IMG/VR virus record: IMGVR_UViG_3300031787_007614
Coordinates: 300,405-364,404 of that record
Reading direction: 5' to 3' (one strand)
Source of the DNA: a virus
Length of the DNA: 64,000 bases
Both the position numbers and the translations under genes were made by a program. Each line of letters starts with the position of its first letter. The first letter of the stretch is position 1. The notes below the pieces were generated by a model that worked only from the letters and a program-made list of their open reading frames with translations, did not search any database and was not told where the DNA came from. Positions 10,318 to 18,101 of this stretch are shown here, one piece after another.

Positions 10318-11268
10318 ATGACATATTCATCAGGCGGCTTAATTCAGGCCACAGATTACAACGGTTTTGTTAGCACCACTGCTGGCGCCAACGTTAACGC
10401 CACCTGGAACACAACATATGGGCAAACAGCAGTAGGCACAGTGAGTGCTGCTGGCACAGTAACAGCCACACAATGGGCCAGCTTGGTAAACACTATCAGC
10501 TCGCAGGCCAGCCATCAAGGCACTACAATTACTGCCAGAAGTGCTCCGACCACAGGAACTCTTGTGAGTGTGTTGGCAGCAGTAAACACTGACCTTACCA
10601 ATACCTACAACAATCGATATCAAGCTGTGGCTGTTGGCTCGCAGTTTACTGGCTGGAGTGGTACAAATTCTAAAACAGCAGCCACATCAGGTGCTACCTG
10701 GACTATTACTTTTACTAATACTGTTACCTTTGCATCATCTGCTGCTGCTCAATATTTTTTCAATGCTGGAGGCTTGGTGAAAATTGACGTGGCCAAATCA
10801 GCAACAGGACAAACAGGCGATCCAGAATGGAATGACTTGGCCTCAACCCTGTGCGGCGATATTTGGATTTCAGGACTGGCATCAGCTCACTCCATCGCTG
10901 GTACATCATACACTGGTGTAACCAAAATTGGCGGAACTGGTACACCAAATACATTGACCACAGGCAACGGTTGGGATGCCCTAACCGCTGGTGGAGCTGC
11001 CGTGATAGTTTACAAACAATTTGCTGACACAGCACCTTACACTGCAAACTTCATTCAGCACTCGCTTGCTAAAAATGCAGGATCAACTGCATTGACTATC
11101 ACCACGCTTTGGTCAGCATCTGACGGCGACCCAATTTCAGGCGGTACGGCTGCTTCAGGTGCAACACCTGGCACAGCGCCTTGTACCATTGTGACCTACT
11201 ATCCACCTAGCACAACATATCTAAGCGCAAGTTGGGGAACCCCTTCAGTCGCCGCAACAACAGCTTAA
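10318..11268 (+). CDS. Putative virion protein rich in Ala/Thr/Gly, 316 aa
   Basis: The 316 residues are dominated by Ala, Thr, Gly and Ser with alternating hydrophobic positions, typical of beta-rich phage surface proteins. It follows the tail-fibre gene by 12 bp with GGGAT as a possible ribosome site, so it is probably co-transcribed late. No catalytic motif, signal peptide or membrane segment is seen. Related proteins occur beside fibre genes of marine T4-like phages, but I cannot name a family. It ends the virion block: a hairpin and a sigma70-like promoter follow it. Confidence 0.75.
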   Translation: MTYSSGGLIQATDYNGFVSTTAGANVNATWNTTYGQTAVGTVSAAGTVTATQWASLVNTISSQASHQGTTITARSAPTTGTLVSVLAAVNTDLTNTYNNRYQAVAVGSQFTGWSGTNSKTAATSGATWTITFTNTVTFASSAAAQYFFNAGGLVKIDVAKSATGQTGDPEWNDLASTLCGDIWISGLASAHSIAGTSYTGVTKIGGTGTPNTLTTGNGWDALTAGGAAVIVYKQFADTAPYTANFIQHSLAKNAGSTALTITTLWSASDGDPISGGTAASGATPGTAPCTIVTYYPPSTTYLSASWGTPSVAATTA

Positions 11269-11271
11269 CCA

Positions 11272-11290
11272 AAAGGGTTGTAAACCCTTG
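11272..11290 (+). terminator. Hairpin after the virion block
   Basis: A 7-bp stem (AAGGGTT/AACCCTT, loop GTA) lies just after the stop codon at 11268. No strong T-run follows, so it may be a weak terminator or a processing site. It overlaps the -35 element of the promoter that follows. Confidence 0.3.
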
Positions 11291-11306
11291 CACTCTCTGT
11301 TATAAT
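11278..11306 (+). promoter_or_regulatory. Sigma70-like promoter TTGTAA-17-TATAAT
   Basis: The -35 TTGTAA (11278-11283) and perfect -10 TATAAT (11301-11306) are separated by exactly 17 bp. The -10 ends five bases before the ATG at 11312, so a start 6-7 bases downstream would give a leaderless mRNA. It would drive the accessory island from its first gene. Confidence 0.6.
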
Positions 11307-11311
11307 TCAAT

Positions 11312-11617
11312 ATGGATACTGAAAACTTAATTGCTCATGCACGAGCAAGATTTGATCACGCCACCGCCAAACGTATTCTCCGAGAAAAATACGAAGCACG
11401 GATGATCTTTGCGCACGACGGCGGTATGTGGCGTGCTGGCCCTGAACTCATAAACATCTTGGCCACTGTGCCTCCGGGCAATGCAGTGTTATTGGACTTG
11501 TATGAAACTCCTGTACAAGTTAGACCCGAAGAATTGCGTGGTATGGCCATGACTCGCTGGCAAGAGCAAATGAATGCTTGGCTTGCAGAACACAACAAAC
11601 TTAGCAAAAAGAGATGA
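11312..11617 (+). CDS. Conserved phage hypothetical protein, 101 aa
   Basis: This is a soluble, charged 101-residue protein with no signal peptide or membrane segment. It contains 'HARARFDHATAKRIL' (helical) and a C-terminal helix around 'WQEQMNAWLAEHNK'. It looks like small proteins found in T4-like marine phages, but I do not know a function. Its stop overlaps the start of the next gene (ATGA, 11614-11617), so it leads the glycosyltransferase operon. The upstream promoter leaves almost no 5' untranslated region, and no Shine-Dalgarno sequence is visible. Confidence 0.75.
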   Translation: MDTENLIAHARARFDHATAKRILREKYEARMIFAHDGGMWRAGPELINILATVPPGNAVLLDLYETPVQVRPEELRGMAMTRWQEQMNAWLAEHNKLSKKR

Positions 11618-12411
11618 CCACTGGCGCACTGATATTTGCTTTTGACAACGAGCAAACTGATTATATTTCTATGGCAGCATGGTCTGCCAAAAACATACAC
11701 CGACATCTTGGAATTCCTGTGGCTGTGGTAACTGATTATGAAAACCCGCCAGGCGACTTTGATTATGTCATAAATTCTCAGGCACAAAGTGGTGGTACCA
11801 GATACTTTGAAGATTACAATCAAACTGTGACTTGGCACAATGCTGGTAGAGTAGATGCATATACACTAAGCCCGTGGGAACAGACCCTGGTACTAGATGC
11901 AGACTATGTTGTGGCCAGCTCAGACCTCAAAACTGTTTTGGCATGTGACACAGATTTCATGTGTCACAAAACTGCTGTAAATCTTGCTGGCGGCCATCCG
12001 TTAACAGGACTCAATGTATTTGGACGTCACAACATTCCCATGTATTGGGCCACTGTGATGATGTTTCGACGATCAAACACTGCACAGTACATTTTTGATT
12101 GTATGAACATGATTCGTGACAACTGGCAACACTACAGAGATCTCTATCAGATAGACAAGAAAACTTATAGAAACGACTTTGCGTTGACCATCGCCATCGG
12201 CATTGTAAGCGGGCACACTGGCTCAGTAGACCAAATTCCCTGGCCCTTGATGACTGCCATGCCCGACACTGTGTTGACCAGTAATAGCCCAGACTACTAC
12301 ACAATAAATTACATGGACGGTGATCAAAAGCACAAAACTCTGGGTTGGGCAGGTATGGATTTTCACGCCATGGGCAAACGTCATTTGGAGATGATAATTG
12401 CGTCCCATTGA
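11614..12411 (+). CDS. Glycosyltransferase, GT8-like (GT-A fold)
   Basis: This 265-residue protein opens with a beta-alpha unit typical of GT-A enzymes ('GALIFAFDN'). It carries the metal-binding DxD motif within 'LVLDADYVV' at about residue 90, matching GT8-type retaining transferases that use UDP-sugars. 'GLNVFGRHN' and 'WATVMMFRR' are compatible with acceptor-side loops. No membrane anchor is seen. It overlaps both neighbours and is the first of two adjacent related transferases. It probably adds sugars to a virion protein or glycan; donor and acceptor are unknown. Confidence 0.75.
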   Translation: MTTGALIFAFDNEQTDYISMAAWSAKNIHRHLGIPVAVVTDYENPPGDFDYVINSQAQSGGTRYFEDYNQTVTWHNAGRVDAYTLSPWEQTLVLDADYVVASSDLKTVLACDTDFMCHKTAVNLAGGHPLTGLNVFGRHNIPMYWATVMMFRRSNTAQYIFDCMNMIRDNWQHYRDLYQIDKKTYRNDFALTIAIGIVSGHTGSVDQIPWPLMTAMPDTVLTSNSPDYYTINYMDGDQKHKTLGWAGMDFHAMGKRHLEMIIASH

Positions 12412-13165
12412 TGAACAAGGTTATGTGATACTGGCTGTCAACTCTGACAAAGTTGACTACTTGGATTGTGCTAGAACATTGACCAAAACAATCAAACGTT
12501 GGGATCCAGGTGCAAAGGTTTGTTTGATCACAGATGCCAAGCAAAGCAACGATCCCGTATACGATCACTATCGAGTGATTGACAATGTGGATCGTGAAAA
12601 CCCTTGGGCCAATGATTGGCAGGTATTCAAGAACTCACCGTTTAGGGAAACCATAAAGCTAGAAGCAGACATGCTGATTGTGAGTGACATATCGCACTGG
12701 TGGACCTTGTTTAGGCATCGTGATGTTGTGGTATCAACTGGTTGCAGAAACTGGCAAGACCAAGTCAGTCTAGCTAGAAACTACAGATCAGTGTTTGATG
12801 CAAACAACTTACCAGATGTGTACAATGCCATAACTTACTGGCGATTGAGCCTCACAGCTCGAGAGTTCTTTATGTTAGTGCGTGATATATTTGCCAACTG
12901 GCCGCAATTCAGGCAACTGTTGAAGTTTGCACCCGAAACAGCAGATACTGATCTAGTGTATGCCATGGCAGCTGAAATAATGGGTGTAGAACGTGTGACC
13001 TTGCCATTTGTTTCATATCCAAAAATTGTACACATGAAACGGCACCACGCTGGCACTGAAACTGAACACTGGGGTCGTGAACTGGTATGGGAATATTCAG
13101 ACTGGCGCCTGCGTATCAACACAGTGGCACAGTGGGGTGCATTTCATTACGGGCGAGGCTGGTGA
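12398..13165 (+). CDS. Glycosyltransferase-like protein, second of a tandem pair
   Basis: This 255-residue protein resembles its upstream neighbour in layout: an N-terminal 'YVILAVNSDKVDYLDCA' unit, then an acidic 'LEADMLIVSD' segment at the position of the GT-A DxD motif (here EAD). I chose the TTG at 12398 because GGAG lies about eight bases upstream; it overlaps the previous gene by 14 bp. The stop overlaps the next ATG (TGATG). The altered DxD suggests changed metal use or a partner role with the upstream enzyme. Membership of the GT8-like group is likely, but the specific function is not visible. Confidence 0.65.
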   Translation: MRPIDEQGYVILAVNSDKVDYLDCARTLTKTIKRWDPGAKVCLITDAKQSNDPVYDHYRVIDNVDRENPWANDWQVFKNSPFRETIKLEADMLIVSDISHWWTLFRHRDVVVSTGCRNWQDQVSLARNYRSVFDANNLPDVYNAITYWRLSLTAREFFMLVRDIFANWPQFRQLLKFAPETADTDLVYAMAAEIMGVERVTLPFVSYPKIVHMKRHHAGTETEHWGRELVWEYSDWRLRINTVAQWGAFHYGRGW

Positions 13166-13494
13166 TGACACCTGAAGAATTTTTTGGCGCATTGGAACAC
13201 ATGCCTATGCCTATGCCTGTAACTTATCGACTGTATCACGATGACCAAGGTTGTCCTTTATTTTACAGCATGGAAGGTCTGCCTGGTACATACATAGAAA
13301 TTGATCAAGAAACATTTGCCAAAAATTCCACTCGTGTGCGTGTTCGAGATGGAAAAATTGTAGAAACAACTTGGAAAACCACACAAAAACTTGTACCACA
13401 AAATTCAGGCACAATGTGTCATCCTGATGATGTAACTATTGTGGTAAAAGAACACGGCACATATTGGAGCAAACAAACTTATGAAACAGATTGA
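13165..13494 (+). CDS. Hypothetical protein, 109 aa
   Basis: ATG at 13165 overlaps the TGA of the previous gene, and the stop overlaps the next start by 14 bp, placing it inside the coupled operon. A longer frame beginning at 13087 would run far into the upstream gene and is not supported. It is a soluble, mixed alpha/beta protein with a repeated Met-Pro stretch near residue 12 and a His/Asp-containing C-terminal part ('MCHPDDVTIVVKEHGTYW'). I do not recognise the family. Its place between transferases suggests a helper in the same modification pathway. Confidence 0.75.
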   Translation: MTPEEFFGALEHMPMPMPVTYRLYHDDQGCPLFYSMEGLPGTYIEIDQETFAKNSTRVRVRDGKIVETTWKTTQKLVPQNSGTMCHPDDVTIVVKEHGTYWSKQTYETD

Positions 13495-14404
13495 CGTTGC
13501 AGACTTAGATTGCATATACTTGAGCTATGACGAACCACAACGAGAAGAATTTTGGGTCAAGATTAGGAATATGGTTCCTTGGGCACAACGGGTGGATGGC
13601 GTTAAAGGGAGCGATGCAGCTCACAAAGCGGCAGCCTCAGCGTCTAGTACGGATAGATTCATTCTCATCGATGGCGACAATCTCCCCGACCCGGCGTTTT
13701 TTAATCAGACACTTGTTTTTCCTAATGAAGAATATGAGAGTGCTGTGTTCCGGTGGCGGGCACGTAACCATATCAACGGACTGATGTATGGCAATGGTGG
13801 CCTGAGCTCTTGGACCAAAGACTTTGTGGGCAACATGCGTACACACGAAGCCACAGATGGTCGCGCAGAAACTGAAGTGGAGTTTTGCTTTGATCCATTG
13901 TACTGGCCCATGCATGACTGCTACTCCAATACCTATCCCAATGGATCACCATTCCATGCCTGGCGTGCAGGGTTCCGTGAAGGTGTCAAGATGTGCCTGC
14001 AACGTGGGCGCCGACCCACAGTGGAAGAATTTAAAAATCAGGTGCTACGTAATCTTGACAACTTGACTATCTGGCACAACATTGGCACAGACGTTGATCA
14101 TGGAGAATGGGCCATTGCTGGCAGCCGCCAAGGCACATACATGACCATGCTCACAAACTGGGATTACAAGCAGGTGCAAGATTTTGCTGCACTAGAGGCG
14201 CTGTGGAATACTGTGAAAGATTCAAACCCTCGCATACTCAGCAATCAACTGGGCCCAGAACTGGGCACACAATTGGATCTTCCAATGGGTATATTGGAAG
14301 CAGAACAATCAGCGTTCTTCAAATATCACTATCGGTCAGACTGGCGCAATCGTGGTGTTATGACACGCGAGATTGATGTAATTAGACAACAAGAAGGATG
14401 GTAA
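13481..14404 (+). CDS. Glycosyltransferase-like protein with DGD motif
   Basis: The 307 residues show a GT-A-like arrangement: 'VDGVKG' near residue 40, 'FILIDGDNLPDP' (metal-binding DGD) near residue 60, then 'NHINGLMYGNGG' and 'SPFHAWRAGFREGVK'. The same series of motifs occurs at the C-terminus of the 1199-residue repeat protein at 34675-38274, so the two are homologous. Here the DGD is intact, which points to a catalytic copy. It overlaps the upstream gene by 14 bp. Donor and acceptor are unknown; a role in decorating virion or surface structures is inferred. Confidence 0.65.
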   Translation: MKQIDVADLDCIYLSYDEPQREEFWVKIRNMVPWAQRVDGVKGSDAAHKAAASASSTDRFILIDGDNLPDPAFFNQTLVFPNEEYESAVFRWRARNHINGLMYGNGGLSSWTKDFVGNMRTHEATDGRAETEVEFCFDPLYWPMHDCYSNTYPNGSPFHAWRAGFREGVKMCLQRGRRPTVEEFKNQVLRNLDNLTIWHNIGTDVDHGEWAIAGSRQGTYMTMLTNWDYKQVQDFAALEALWNTVKDSNPRILSNQLGPELGTQLDLPMGILEAEQSAFFKYHYRSDWRNRGVMTREIDVIRQQEGW

Positions 14405-14405
14405 T

Positions 14406-15326
14406 ATGAAAAAATTAATCGCAACACTTTTGGCCGCACTGGCATTGCATGCTCAGGCAGAAGTAATCACAATCAAGTCTCCATATGGCGCACAGCATGC
14501 AGGGCATGCAGCATTGTATAAAATTATGGAAAAAGCCAATACTGCTCAAACTCAGTACGACTTTATACTAGAGTTAAAACCTGGTGCTAACGGAGTGTTA
14601 GCACTAAAAGATCTGGATCGTGCGCCAGCTACATCGCTGGGATTAATTCATGCTGGCTATGTGCAGAATACCATGGACAATTTGCTAAACGAAACAGACT
14701 ATGTTCCGGTTATGGCTCTTGGCGACGCCTGTTGGTTTGTTGCAAGCAACCAGGGTAATGAACAACAGGGTCTACGCAGTTTATATGGTAACCGTTTAGA
14801 TCTGGTCATGGGCGGTGTTGGCATTGGAACAGCAGCACATTTGACTTCTATGGAGATTGCTGAAAAAATAAATCACCCCATTAGGTTTGTTAGTTTTAAA
14901 TCAGGTGCAGAAGCAAATATTGTATTGGCTGGAGAAAACGGAGTACATGTCAGCATGATGTCAAGCAACGAATTTACAAATTTAAAAACACGGAACCCTC
15001 GCTTGCAAAGACTAGCTGTACATTGTGAACGCAGACTGCCCGAAGCTCCGGGAGTTGCTACCACAAAACAACAAGGCATCACAGCACCGTATGTCTTTAA
15101 CACAATTGTGGCCAATGTACACATGCCCGCAACCAAACTACAAGAAATCAAAGTTATATTAAACAATGCTGTGGTTGCAGTTGGTCAAGATCAAATACTG
15201 GCCATGAGCGATTTTAATCCTCCTAATTTTAGAAATCAAAGTGTTGATGACTATCACAAAGAAAAAGTGCGTGTTATGAAAGCAGCATTGATCAAACACC
15301 GTGCGGCAATTGAGGCTGCAAAATGA
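14406..15326 (+). CDS. TctC/Bug-type periplasmic substrate-binding protein
   Basis: The protein starts with a clear Sec signal peptide (MKK, hydrophobic core, 'LHAQA' with cleavage before Glu-20). The mature part follows the tripartite tricarboxylate receptor (TctC/Bug) pattern: an early 'ITIKSPYG' strand, 'LELKPGANGVLALKDL' near residue 60, and 'MGGVGIGTAAHLTSMEIA' in the middle. Such proteins bind carboxylates for TTT transporters. No transporter subunits are encoded nearby, so it may work with host components, or have been recruited to bind a metabolite for the adjacent AMP-ligase, whose start overlaps its stop. The family is numerous in Betaproteobacteria, a weak host hint. Confidence 0.8.
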   Translation: MKKLIATLLAALALHAQAEVITIKSPYGAQHAGHAALYKIMEKANTAQTQYDFILELKPGANGVLALKDLDRAPATSLGLIHAGYVQNTMDNLLNETDYVPVMALGDACWFVASNQGNEQQGLRSLYGNRLDLVMGGVGIGTAAHLTSMEIAEKINHPIRFVSFKSGAEANIVLAGENGVHVSMMSSNEFTNLKTRNPRLQRLAVHCERRLPEAPGVATTKQQGITAPYVFNTIVANVHMPATKLQEIKVILNNAVVAVGQDQILAMSDFNPPNFRNQSVDDYHKEKVRVMKAALIKHRAAIEAAK

Positions 15327-16408
15327 AACGAGTGGTACTGGCTGTCGCTGACCCTTGGAACTATTTTAATCAATGGCCAGGATACAGCTTGTCCATTATC
15401 AATCCAGACGGCGATGCCAACCGCAAACAATATCTCTTAGACAATTTAGACTGGAGTTTGTTGGTCACATCTGATGGCGTACAACATCGTGATGGTGGTG
15501 ATTACGGCGACGAGAAAATGGTAATGTACACTTCAGGCACAACCGGAGATTCAAAGTTTTTTAGTTATTCCACCACTCAGGTACAGCATGTTGTTGATAA
15601 CATAATTGCCAGCTACGAATTAACAGCCAATGATCGATTTTTGAGCGTTATGCCACTGTGGCATGGCCACGGACATATCCTAAACTATGTTGTTGCAACC
15701 GCTGGCATGCAAGTACACCATGTTCGACCGCCTGACTTGAAAAAACAAATAGAATTCAGCCCAACCTGGGTGTCTGCAATTCCTGACATACTTAGAGTAA
15801 TGTCACGCACTCAAAAATTCCCCGACTTGCGATTTGCTAGATCAGCCAGTGTTGCATTGCCCAACCAAGTGTTTGATGATTTAAAAAGATCATTTAATAC
15901 CCCAATCATTGAATCGTTTGGCATGTCTGAAGCCTGTAGCCATTGCTTTACCAATCCGTTGTATGGTGAACAACGTATAGGAACCATTGGACTTCCTGAC
16001 GGGATTGACGCAGACATACGCAACGGTAGCTTATGGCTGCGCGGCCCACAATGTCACACATCAGATTGGTTTGATACTGAAGACTTGGCTGAGCAAGACT
16101 CTGCAGGATACTACAAAATACTAGGACGTAGATCAGATCGACTGACCTTGCATGGCATCAAACTAAATCCATTGAGCATAGAAAATCAACTGTACAATCA
16201 CATACCACAACTGGATGAAGTTGTGGTGTTTGGCGAAAACAAAATGATGTGTGTGTACACCGGCAATGTTTTGCCCAATCAAGTGCGACAAGCATTAACT
16301 GATATTTCCACACACTGTAACCCCAAGTTCCTTAAACAAGTTGAAAGCATACCTAAAAATACCGCAGGCAAAGTATCACGTTCACTGCTAAAGGAAATTT
16401 ACAATTGA
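15323..16408 (+). CDS. Compact AMP-forming acyl/aryl ligase (ANL superfamily)
   Basis: Adenylate-forming enzyme of 361 residues. Key motifs are present in order: 'YTSGTTGDSK' (A3 phosphate loop, ~residue 69), 'PLWHGHGH', 'ESFGMSEA' (A5), 'WFDTEDLAEQD' (A7), 'ILGRRSDRL' (A8) and 'NTAGKVSR' with the catalytic lysine (A10). Family members usually have about 500 residues; here most of the N-terminal subdomain before A3 is missing, a natural compact form also seen in some biosynthetic clusters. It would activate a carboxylic acid as an adenylate, possibly then an acyl thioester. No carrier protein is seen nearby. It overlaps both neighbours by 4 bp. Confidence 0.85.
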   Translation: MKRVVLAVADPWNYFNQWPGYSLSIINPDGDANRKQYLLDNLDWSLLVTSDGVQHRDGGDYGDEKMVMYTSGTTGDSKFFSYSTTQVQHVVDNIIASYELTANDRFLSVMPLWHGHGHILNYVVATAGMQVHHVRPPDLKKQIEFSPTWVSAIPDILRVMSRTQKFPDLRFARSASVALPNQVFDDLKRSFNTPIIESFGMSEACSHCFTNPLYGEQRIGTIGLPDGIDADIRNGSLWLRGPQCHTSDWFDTEDLAEQDSAGYYKILGRRSDRLTLHGIKLNPLSIENQLYNHIPQLDEVVVFGENKMMCVYTGNVLPNQVRQALTDISTHCNPKFLKQVESIPKNTAGKVSRSLLKEIYN

Positions 16409-17115
16409 ATATCCTAGTGAACGGACCCAGTGTGTCACGAGGCCCTGGCAGTTGGCCGTACTTGTTGCAAGAGCACTACAACGCCGACCTTGTTAATTTG
16501 AGTCAGGCAGGGGCTGGAAATACTTACATTCATGAAACTACCGTGGCTGAACTTGCACAACGATCTTATGATCTAGTGGCAATCATGTGGGGAGATCAAC
16601 AACGACTAGATATCAAAGTAAAAAACATTGATTATTTTCATGATACTATCTACACCAGCAAATTCCAAAAGGCCATGAATGATTGGCCAGAGAAGATAGT
16701 AGAGCCTGTTAACGACCAAGACTATGTGCAAGACAACTGGGTGTTTGGTTGCGGATACATCAATACCAAAGATCCTTGTTTGGTAGAACTGTTTGATTCG
16801 TATTACCAGCATACTGACATTGACTCTCGATACTTTAGCAGTATTATCAAAATGATCAGTCTCCAGGGCGTACTTAAAAATCTTGGAATAAAATATGTAT
16901 TTTGCGGCACCCGCACATTGCCTTTGTTAAAACGCTACGAACATTTGTACAATCTATTAGATTGGAATTGTATAATCAATGATTTTACTCCCCATCACGT
17001 GGCCTACCGGGACAATTGCTGGGAAGCTGATCAACTACACCCTGGCCCGGCCGCACACCAAGAATTTGCCAAACACATGATTGCTCAACTTCAACAAAGA
17101 CATATACTTACATAA
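16405..17115 (+). CDS. SGNH/GDSL-family hydrolase or acyltransferase
   Basis: The N-terminus 'ILVNGPSVSRGPGSWP' replaces the usual GDS block I motif with a GPS form. An Asn/Gly-rich block ('QAGAGNTYIHE') follows near residue 35, and the C-terminal 'DQLHPGPAAH' supplies the Asp-x-x-His pair. This is the SGNH esterase/acetyltransferase layout at 236 residues, normal for a single-domain enzyme. The start is TTG overlapping the previous stop (TTGA), and its stop overlaps the next gene. It is the first of three SGNH-like genes in the island. It may remove or transfer acyl groups on a glycan; substrate unknown. Confidence 0.7.
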   Translation: MNILVNGPSVSRGPGSWPYLLQEHYNADLVNLSQAGAGNTYIHETTVAELAQRSYDLVAIMWGDQQRLDIKVKNIDYFHDTIYTSKFQKAMNDWPEKIVEPVNDQDYVQDNWVFGCGYINTKDPCLVELFDSYYQHTDIDSRYFSSIIKMISLQGVLKNLGIKYVFCGTRTLPLLKRYEHLYNLLDWNCIINDFTPHHVAYRDNCWEADQLHPGPAAHQEFAKHMIAQLQQRHILT

Positions 17116-18101
17116 TGATTAATATTCCGCACATTGATCTTAAGATTTGGAATCCTGAATTCAAAACAATTGAAATTGTGTCAGAGTTACAACAGCACGG
17201 CAATGTGTCTATTGGCATTGACGGCGAAGGCAGTGATTGTGAAACGCTGGGCTTGTATAAACTATTGGATGCAGTATGCAGTAACTTAGGTTACACACCC
17301 GGCGCCATAAGCATACACACTTGCAATCAATTAGAACACCATTCTTGCTATAAAATTATTAAACATCCGCCGTTGTACATACCCAGCGGGCAACAGTTTG
17401 CATCTCAGCACACGCTACCTGAGAAACGCTGGGACGCAATCAAGCACTTTGGAATTTTTGTTGGACGTAGCAGTTGGCAACGATTGTGGATGGCCAGTCA
17501 CACATGGAGCAACTACGGCGACATAACCTCCATGACTTATCATTACGATAGTAGCGTCGATTATCATCGCACACACTTGAGCTTTGATGAACTAGCATAT
17601 CAAATAGGATTGCCTAATGCAGTTAACACAGCAGGCAAGTTCATGCAACAATTGCCCATCAAGAACGAATCTGTTGATAGCTATCCTATACTAACTCCAG
17701 CACACTTTGCTATTGCTAAACTGTATCCTGATTTTTTTGTGGAAATAGTATGCGAAACTTTTCTAAGCGGCAACAGCTTTTACCCCACGGAAAAAACCTG
17801 GAGACCGTTTATATGTCGTACACCGTTTTTGACTCTGGGCCCACGTGGCTTTTTGGCAAACTTACACAAGCTGGGATTTAGAACATTCTCTCAGTGGTGG
17901 GACGAAAGCTACGACCAAGATGCTGACCTAGACAATGGGCGAATAGCCATCAAGTGTATACAACAAACACAACAACGCTTGAGCATACTCAGCACACAGG
18001 AGCTTGAAGGCATGTACATTGACATGAAAGATACTTTAGAACATAACTATCAACACTTCATGCAGTTAAAAGAAACGGACTTTGTAAAAATATGGCCATG
18101 A
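17115..18101 (+). CDS. TEK/DESYD-family glycosyltransferase-like protein (copy 1)
   Basis: This 328-residue protein is one of five paralogues in the window that share a C-terminal signature: a conserved Glu (here 'VCETFLSG'), then 'PTEKTWRPF', 'TPFLTLGPRGFL', a GF-RTF turn and 'WDESYDQ'. The order Glu-TEK-x-x-(K/R)-P-PF resembles the nucleotide-sugar-binding C-terminal half of GT-B enzymes such as the GT10 fucosyltransferases, but the relation is distant and inferred. The N-terminal half is unlike known families to my eye. No signal peptide or membrane segment is seen. It overlaps a radical SAM gene downstream. Confidence 0.6.
   Translation: MINIPHIDLKIWNPEFKTIEIVSELQQHGNVSIGIDGEGSDCETLGLYKLLDAVCSNLGYTPGAISIHTCNQLEHHSCYKIIKHPPLYIPSGQQFASQHTLPEKRWDAIKHFGIFVGRSSWQRLWMASHTWSNYGDITSMTYHYDSSVDYHRTHLSFDELAYQIGLPNAVNTAGKFMQQLPIKNESVDSYPILTPAHFAIAKLYPDFFVEIVCETFLSGNSFYPTEKTWRPFICRTPFLTLGPRGFLANLHKLGFRTFSQWWDESYDQDADLDNGRIAIKCIQQTQQRLSILSTQELEGMYIDMKDTLEHNYQHFMQLKETDFVKIWP

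Noticed and set aside
13087-13164. Upstream extension of the 109-residue gene
   Set aside because: It lies in the body of the preceding transferase gene; the ATG at 13165 overlaps that gene's stop in the coupled pattern seen throughout the operon.
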